Shown here in pieces: positions 6,001 through 9,923 of a stretch of DNA of 9,923 nt. The position numbers were made by a program, and so were the translations under genes. Position 1 is the stretch's first letter; each line of letters starts with the position of its first letter. The notes under the pieces were generated by a model that had not been told where the DNA came from, did not search any database, and saw only the letters and a list, made by a program, of their open reading frames with translations. Source of the DNA: an uncultured Limnohabitans sp. (GTDB lineage: Bacteria; Pseudomonadota; Gammaproteobacteria; Burkholderiales; Burkholderiaceae_C); the NCBI GenBank assembly GCA_937928195.1, contig CALEYZ010000085.1:1-9923 (forward strand), read 5' to 3'.

Positions 6001-7012
6001 AATCTGGCTTGATATTGGCGCGTGCCACCACATCTTTCCAGAGCACTTGTTGTTGTGCAATGAAACTTGCAAATTCAGCGGGTGGCCCGCCTCCAATCAC
6101 AGCATCTTCACTCGCAAAACGCTCAGTGATGGCAGGGCTTTTAAGGGCGCGCGCACATTCTTCTTGAATCTTTTTGATCAAATCTGGAGGTGTCGCGGAT
6201 GGCGCCAAGATGCCATACCACTGCACAGACTCAAAGCCTTTGTAGCCGGATTCAGCAACGGTCGGCACATCAGGCAAGGAAGGCAAACGCTTGGGCGTAC
6301 CCGTTGCAATGGCTCGCAACCGGCCATTGCGTATGTACTGAAGCAATGCGGGGGTTCCTGCAGAAAAAGCTTGCGTTCTACCGGCCAACAAATCAGTCAA
6401 CGCTGGGCCTGTCCCTCTGTAAGGAATGTGCGTCATGTACATGCCTGTTGCCAACTTCAAATACTCCATGGCCAAGTGCCCTGCACTTGCGTTGCCAGCT
6501 GATCCGTAATTCAGCTTGCCTGGGTGACGTTTGAAGTAGGCCACAAACTCTGTGAAATTTCTGGCGGGCACATCAGGATGAATGACGAACAAACTGGGAA
6601 CTTTTGCCAGCAACGTCACAGGCGCAAAGTCTTTGTTCACGTCATAGCCTGTGTTTTGAAATATCAAAGGGTTGACGGCCATCGATCCGACATGGCCCAT
6701 GATCAAGGTATGGCCATCCCCCTGTGCACGTGCGACCTCTTGCATGGCAGGCACACCTCCACCGCCGGCCTTGTTCTCAATGACCACTGGGAAGGGCAAG
6801 AATTTGGTCATCTCGTTGGCAGTCGTGCGTGACACGATGTCCGAGGTACCGCCAGGCACAAAGGGCACGATGAATCTGACAGGTCGCTGAGGCCAGTTGC
6901 TTGTCGCAGATTGGGCAAAGGTCAAATCCATACAGGTTCCAGCACCTGCTGCAGCGGCCCCCACGCCGACATGCTTGAGCCAATCGCGTCGAGACAAATT
7001 CAGATATTTCAT
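5999..7012 (-). CDS. Bug-family (TctC-like) solute-binding receptor with Tat signal
   Basis: From the ATG at 7012 the protein has 337 residues. It opens with a classic twin-arginine motif, SRRDWLKH (7-14), then an Ala/Gly-rich hydrophobic stretch and TFA-Q near residue 33. The mature part has Bug signatures: WPQRPVRFIVPFVPGGTSDI (40-59) with Asp58, VVIENKAGGGGVPAMQ, IPYRGTGPALTDLLAG and LPSLPDVPTVAESGYKGFE. Such receptors bind small organic acids for tripartite tricarboxylate transport, but no tctA or tctB is present. A TTG at 7018 is in frame and overlaps the upstream stop, but the ATG at 7012 is the better start because TAGGA (AGGA at 7021-7024) lies 8 bases before it. It follows the CMD-like gene by two bases, so the two are one translational unit. 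Most Bug proteins use Sec signals, so the Tat signal is worth noting. Confidence 0.94.
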   Translation of the reverse strand: MKYLNLSRRDWLKHVGVGAAAAGAGTCMDLTFAQSATSNWPQRPVRFIVPFVPGGTSDIVSRTTANEMTKFLPFPVVIENKAGGGGVPAMQEVARAQGDGHTLIMGHVGSMAVNPLIFQNTGYDVNKDFAPVTLLAKVPSLFVIHPDVPARNFTEFVAYFKRHPGKLNYGSAGNASAGHLAMEYLKLATGMYMTHIPYRGTGPALTDLLAGRTQAFSAGTPALLQYIRNGRLRAIATGTPKRLPSLPDVPTVAESGYKGFESVQWYGILAPSATPPDLIKKIQEECARALKSPAITERFASEDAVIGGGPPAEFASFIAQQQVLWKDVVARANIKPD

Positions 7013-7014
7013 TT

Positions 7015-7539
7015 TCAATGTCCTATCTTGAGTGCGATTAAAAAGCGTGAAACCATGTTGTAGGCCGCAATGGTTGCAACCAAATCAATTTGGCCTTGCG
7101 CATCAAAATGCGCCCGAACTTCTTGATACAAGTCGTCCGAGACTTCAAGGGTTTTTGTCATTGCATCTGTTATTTTGATTGCAAGCTGTTGTCTTGCCGT
7201 CCATACCGTTGGGTCTAGCGGAACCAACTGTTGCACAGCTTCTACGGCAGCATCACTCAGGCCGGCAGCCTTTGCAATTGGCAAATGTGCATCAAACTCG
7301 TAAGGGGCACGATTCAAAACAGCCACTCGCAAAATGACCAACTCACGCAACTCGGCAGTCAAACTGCTTCGATTGCGAACGGCCGACAACATCTGCTCCC
7401 AGCCATGTGCAATTGGAGGGCTGTTGAGCAAGATTTGATAGAGCGGGGAAATGCGCCCTCTTTCAGCCAGAATTTGAGCCTCTTGCTGAGCGAGTTCAGG
7501 GCGTGAGCCCGGAATGATAGGGTCAACTCTCAAGGTCAT
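7015..7539 (-). CDS. Carboxymuconolactone decarboxylase-family (AhpD-like fold) protein without CxxC
   Basis: The 174-residue protein has the helical CMD fold signature: ELRELVILRVAVLNRAPYEF (63-82) followed by DAHLPIAKAAGLS (83-95), and a second helix with AAYNMVSRFLIAL (158-170). The AhpD-type CxxC redox pair is absent, and there is no cysteine anywhere, so alkylhydroperoxidase activity is unlikely. The YExxxH arrangement (Tyr80, Glu81, His85) is typical of the decarboxylase/unknown subgroup, which includes proteins acting in aromatic or lactone degradation. No signal peptide is seen, so it is cytoplasmic. The ATG at 7539 has no strong ribosome site; a TATATT -10-like box lies on the minus strand at 7566-7571. 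The downstream Bug gene starts two bases after its stop, so receptor and enzyme probably serve the same substrate, which is unknown. Confidence 0.87.
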   Translation of the reverse strand: MTLRVDPIIPGSRPELAQQEAQILAERGRISPLYQILLNSPPIAHGWEQMLSAVRNRSSLTAELRELVILRVAVLNRAPYEFDAHLPIAKAAGLSDAAVEAVQQLVPLDPTVWTARQQLAIKITDAMTKTLEVSDDLYQEVRAHFDAQGQIDLVATIAAYNMVSRFLIALKIGH

Positions 7540-7766
7540 GGTTTTACGTTATCTGTGAAATCATCAATATAGCGACAATTTCAAATTTACCAGTGGAGAC
7601 ATTCTCATAGCCCAAAAAATAGCCAATTCAAAAGTCGATATCAACGCAAATTTCGAGTGAAAGTTGACACAAATAATTAAATATTTCGGTCAACATGTGT
7701 GTCTTCCATGCCGTTGAATGATCACTCCCGATCGGTGGAGTTTTCAAACAACATGAAGGAAACATC
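7540..7766. promoter_or_regulatory. AT-rich divergent promoter region
   Basis: This 227-bp region separates the CMD-Bug pair (minus) from the small exported protein gene (plus). On the plus strand a perfect -35 consensus TTGACA (7664-7669) is present, but no good -10 stands at the usual distance. GTTGAC (7663-7668) and GTCAAC (7689-7694) form a 6-bp inverted repeat around a 20-bp AT-rich core, a possible regulator site. A minus-strand TATATT (7566-7571) may be the -10 for the CMD gene. GAAGGAA (7755-7761) is a clear ribosome site for the gene at 7767. Confidence 0.4.
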
Positions 7767-7997
7767 ATGACTAAACTTCTCGCAACATTGATCATTGGCG
7801 CTTTCTCTGCCGCAGCATTTGCAACCACACCTGCTACGCCTGCAGCACCCGCTACACCCGCAGCGCCTGTCAAAGCGGAGGCTAAAGTAGACGCAAAAGC
7901 CGTTGCAAAAACAGAAGTCAAAGCAGAGGCCAAGCCGGAAGCCAAGAAGGCTGAAAAAGCAGCCAAAGAAGTGGCCAAAGACGCAGCTAAGAAATAA
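7767..7997 (+). CDS. Small exported Ala/Lys/Glu-rich repetitive protein, function unknown
   Basis: I do not recognise a named family. The 76-residue product has a short Sec-type signal (MTKLLATLIIGAFSAAAFA), with cleavage likely after residue 19. Next is a Pro/Ala/Thr segment with two PATPAA hexapeptides (22-33), then a highly regular Ala/Lys/acidic tail. Lysines fall at 36, 40, 44, 48, 52, 56, 60 and 64, and again at 67, 71 and 75, while acidic residues sit at 38, 42, 50, 54 and 58. The tail should form a long charged helix, net positive. It looks like histone H1 tails in composition, but the signal peptide argues against DNA binding. Synonymous codons differ between repeats, and a clear GAAGGAA ribosome site precedes the ATG, so this is a real translated gene. 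Similar short signal-plus-AK-rich proteins are, to my recollection, common in Comamonadaceae. It has its own promoter region and two hairpins after it, so it is probably monocistronic. Confidence 0.8.
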   Translation: MTKLLATLIIGAFSAAAFATTPATPAAPATPAAPVKAEAKVDAKAVAKTEVKAEAKPEAKKAEKAAKEVAKDAAKK

Positions 7998-8018
7998 ACA
8001 CACCTGCTGCCGAAACCT

Positions 8019-8040
8019 TCATTGAGCGGATGCTCAATGA
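8019..8040 (+). other. Perfect 9-bp hairpin downstream of the small exported protein gene
   Basis: TCATTGAGC (8019-8027) pairs exactly with GCTCAATGA (8032-8040) around a GGAT loop. No T-run follows, so it is not a terminator by itself; it could stabilise the mRNA 3' end or belong to a 3'-UTR small RNA together with the next hairpin. Confidence 0.6.
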
Positions 8041-8047
8041 GACATCC

Positions 8048-8080
8048 ACAGAGCCCCTCTTCACAATGGGCTCTGTTTCT
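8048..8080 (+). terminator. Probable intrinsic terminator of the small exported protein gene
   Basis: ACAGAGCCC (8048-8056) pairs with GGGCTCTGT (8068-8076) across an 11-base loop. The sequence TTTCT (8076-8080) overlaps the end of the stem. The GC-rich stem is good but the T-tract is short and interrupted, so termination may be moderate. Confidence 0.6.
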
Positions 8081-8160
8081 ATTGAGACACACAAATTCAT
8101 GGCATGCGCAAACACAGCGGATCGAATAAGATAGGCCGTCTTTTTAAACGCTGAGTCTGT

Positions 8161-9378
8161 ATGTCTTTATTTCCAAGCATGAACCATCGGGGTGTGTGGA
8201 TCACCACGCTTATGGCAGCCGCCATTCTCATGATCACCATGGGCGCGAGACAGTCCATGGGACTGTATGTCGGCCCACTCAACACAGACACTGGTTTGGG
8301 CATTGTCACCATCAGCTTGGCCATGGCCATTGGTCAATTTGTTTGGGGCGCCATTCAACCCATTGCAGGTGCTTTTGCAGACAAATTCGGACCTCGTCCC
8401 GTGCTCCTTTATGGTCTGCTGATTTTGGTCATCGGCTCTGCCCTCACGCCCTTTGTCACCAGCAGCTTGGGATTGATTTTGACCTTGGGTGTACTGACCG
8501 CCATGGGCGCTGGCGCTTGCAGCTTTTCGGTACTGCTGGGTGCAGCGGCACAGCGCATGCCTACCGAGTCTCGTGGTGTTGCATCAGGCATCATCAACGC
8601 AGGCGGTTCATTCGGGCAGTTTGTTTTCGCGCCCATCATTCAAAAACTGATTCAGTGGCTAGGATGGATGGGCTCCATGTGGTCCATGGCCGCTGTCACA
8701 TTGCTGGCCATTCCTCTTTTGAATCGTCTGACCAGTGACACGCACGCCCCCTCCAAAGCACCCGATCCAGAAGGTGGACTGAAGAAGGCCGTGCGCGATG
8801 CCATGCACAACCCCAGCTATTTGTTGTTGCATCTCGGCTTTTTCACATGCGGCTTTCACATTGCGTTCTTGGTCACCCACTTGCCGACCGAAGTGGGGCT
8901 GTGCGGTTTAAGCCCTGCCGTCGCCAGTTGGTCTCTGGCGATCATTGGTTTGGCCAATATTTTGGGAAGCTTGTACGCTGGCTCTTGCGTCAATGTGTAT
9001 CGAAGCAAATACGTACTGGCCATCATGTACGGCTCTCGTGCTGTTTTGGTTGCACTTTATTTGATCGCTCCCAAAACTGAGTGGACCTTTTACGCGTTTG
9101 CGGTTGGCTTGGGCTTTACATGGTTGGCCACGGTGCCCCCTACGGCAGCGTTGGTTGGCAAACTTTTTGGTATTCGTTACTTGGCCACCCTCTTTGGCTT
9201 GACGCTGTTGTCACACCAAATTGGCGGCTTCTTGGGTGCCTATTTAGGCGGCTTGGCTTTAACCCTCAATGGCGACTACCAATGGATGTGGTGGGCAGAC
9301 ATCGCACTGTCTGCCATGGCTGGTCTGATCAACTTGCCGATCAAAGAAGCTCCCATCGTCAAGCTCCAAGCAGCTTAA
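8161..9378 (+). CDS. Major facilitator superfamily transporter, probably organic acid type
   Basis: The 405-residue protein is strongly hydrophobic, with about 12 membrane segments in two halves joined by a charged loop (190-220). The first segment is about residues 12-28, followed by GARQSMGLYVGPLN (28-41). The loop 2-3 motif A is GAFADKFGPRP (70-80), and the fifth segment holds NAGGSFGQF (146-153). The second half contains FHIAFLVTHLP (232-242) and LFGLTLLSHQIGGFLGAYLGG (344-364). This layout is like the OxlT/monocarboxylate branch of secondary carriers, but substrate and direction cannot be read from the sequence. ATG 8161 is the more likely start because it keeps a short cytoplasmic N-terminus; ATG 8179 is an alternative, and neither has a strong ribosome site. 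The gene stands alone on its strand and converges with the sulfatase gene 21 bp away, with no terminator visible between them. Confidence 0.92.
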   Translation: MSLFPSMNHRGVWITTLMAAAILMITMGARQSMGLYVGPLNTDTGLGIVTISLAMAIGQFVWGAIQPIAGAFADKFGPRPVLLYGLLILVIGSALTPFVTSSLGLILTLGVLTAMGAGACSFSVLLGAAAQRMPTESRGVASGIINAGGSFGQFVFAPIIQKLIQWLGWMGSMWSMAAVTLLAIPLLNRLTSDTHAPSKAPDPEGGLKKAVRDAMHNPSYLLLHLGFFTCGFHIAFLVTHLPTEVGLCGLSPAVASWSLAIIGLANILGSLYAGSCVNVYRSKYVLAIMYGSRAVLVALYLIAPKTEWTFYAFAVGLGFTWLATVPPTAALVGKLFGIRYLATLFGLTLLSHQIGGFLGAYLGGLALTLNGDYQWMWWADIALSAMAGLINLPIKEAPIVKLQAA

Positions 9379-9399
9379 GGACAACGGCCACGATCTGCC

Positions 9400-9923
9400 T
9401 CAACGTTGGGGCATGTCTTTGTTCGAGTAACCCAAGCTGATGGTGGCATCCTCAGGGATGGGTGGCATGGCGTCATTCCAGGCTTCCCACTGAGCTCGCA
9501 TGCTTGCCAAACGTTCGGGCTCTTGCTTGGCCAAATTGGCGCGCTCTCTGGCATCTTGCACGATGTTGAACAGATAGTCATTGCCATCCACACGCAAATA
9601 TTTCCAATCTCCCAATCGCAATGCGCGCTGACCGCGGTGGTTCATGCGCCAGAACAAGGGACGATCAAAGGTCTTGTCTGCCGACGCCAGAACAGGCACC
9701 AAAGAAACCCCATCAAACGGGTAATCAGGATGCGCCTGACCACCACCCAATGCCACCATGGTGGCCGACCAATCCATGGTCATGCAATGCTGCGCCGTGG
9801 TACGCCCCGGATGCGCAATGCCCTTCGGCCAATGCGCAATCCATGGCACCCGAATGCCGCCTTCTGTGAGGTCCATTTTGCCGCCCACCAAGGGCCAGTT
9901 GTCACTGAAACGTTCACCACCGT
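9400..9923 (-). CDS. C-terminal part of a sulfatase (arylsulfatase family), cut by window edge
   Basis: The frame stays open to the right edge, so the 5' part with the formylglycine-forming C/S-x-P-x-R site is outside the window. The visible residues begin GGERFSDNWPLVGGK and continue MDLTEGGIRVPWIAHWPKG; the Lys of this G-K-x-x-x-x-EGG-I-R-VP stretch is a conserved active-site residue of sulfatases. LFWRMNHRGQRALRLGDWKYL and DYLFNIVQDARERANLAK are the usual C-terminal subdomain, where a strand and LF-x-x-x-x-D-x-x-E-x-x-NLA precede the last helix. The enzyme would hydrolyse sulfate esters. Cellular location cannot be judged without the N-terminus. A TTG at 9891 is internal and not a start. 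The family is clear, but the substrate class (aryl, carbohydrate or other) is not. Confidence 0.93.
   Translation of the reverse strand, partial: GGERFSDNWPLVGGKMDLTEGGIRVPWIAHWPKGIAHPGRTTAQHCMTMDWSATMVALGGGQAHPDYPFDGVSLVPVLASADKTFDRPLFWRMNHRGQRALRLGDWKYLRVDGNDYLFNIVQDARERANLAKQEPERLASMRAQWEAWNDAMPPIPEDATISLGYSNKDMPQR

Noticed and set aside
5978..6502. 174-residue plus-strand frame antisense to the second Bug gene
   Set aside because: It has no ribosome site or recognisable domain and lies wholly over the terminator and a well-supported gene.
7016..7018. TTG start for the second Bug receptor, giving a 4-bp overlap with the CMD-like gene
   Set aside because: The AGGA ribosome site is only two bases from this TTG but eight from ATG 7012, which also begins a clean Tat signal.
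7628..8092. 154-residue minus-strand frame opposite the small exported protein gene
   Set aside because: Its Ala/Ser/Leu pattern is the antisense image of the AK-rich repeats; the plus frame has the ribosome site, signal peptide and following terminator.
9889..9891. TTG as a start for the sulfatase
   Set aside because: The frame continues upstream through GGERFSDNWP, conserved sulfatase sequence, to the window edge; the TTG is internal.

Overview
The window looks like chromosomal DNA from a betaproteobacterium of the order Burkholderiales, most likely Comamonadaceae. The reasons are two Bug-type (TctC) solute receptors without their membrane partners, a selD-mnmH pair, many Tat- or Sec-exported proteins, moderate GC and compact gene spacing. 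This placement is inferred from gene content and protein style; no 16S or other marker is present. I see no tRNA, rRNA, CRISPR array, insertion sequence or phage gene.

Layout. The left edge holds the first 31 codons of a minus-strand gene resembling M20 metallopeptidases. It is divergent from a small cupin gene (277-789, +). The cupin gene converges with a Sec-exported Bug receptor gene (820-1800, -). Next comes a compact plus-strand group: selD (selenophosphate synthase), mnmH (tRNA 2-selenouridine synthase, GTGA overlap with selD), a periplasmic TlpA-like thioredoxin 9 bp later, and after a 138-bp spacer a Tat-exported transglutaminase-like protein. A strong intrinsic terminator (5966-6000) ends this group, and the stop codon of the next, convergent gene lies at the end of its T-run. 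That minus-strand pair is a Cys-less carboxymuconolactone decarboxylase-like protein followed by a Tat-exported Bug receptor, translationally coupled. Divergent from the pair is a 76-residue exported Ala/Lys/Glu-rich protein with a period-4 lysine ladder, followed by two hairpins. An MFS transporter gene (8161-9378, +) converges with the 3' part of a sulfatase gene (9400 to the right edge, -).

How the genes work together. SelD and MnmH form a complete local route from selenide through selenophosphate to 2-selenouridine at the tRNA wobble position. The catalytic residue of SelD is an ordinary Cys, and no selA, selB or selC is seen here, so the local selenium use is tRNA modification. TlpA and the transglutaminase-like protein are both predicted to be periplasmic, and the latter depends on a catalytic Cys, so a redox partnership is plausible but untested. 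The peptidase, cupin, Bug receptors, CMD-like protein, MFS carrier and sulfatase fit a scavenging lifestyle on organic acids and sulfated compounds; no substrate can be read from the sequence.

I did not find a clearly new multi-gene system. The items most worth a second look are the period-4 exported small protein with its double-hairpin 3' region, the CMD-Bug coupled pair, the TlpA/transglutaminase neighbourhood, and the poly-Ala replacement in the first Bug receptor.
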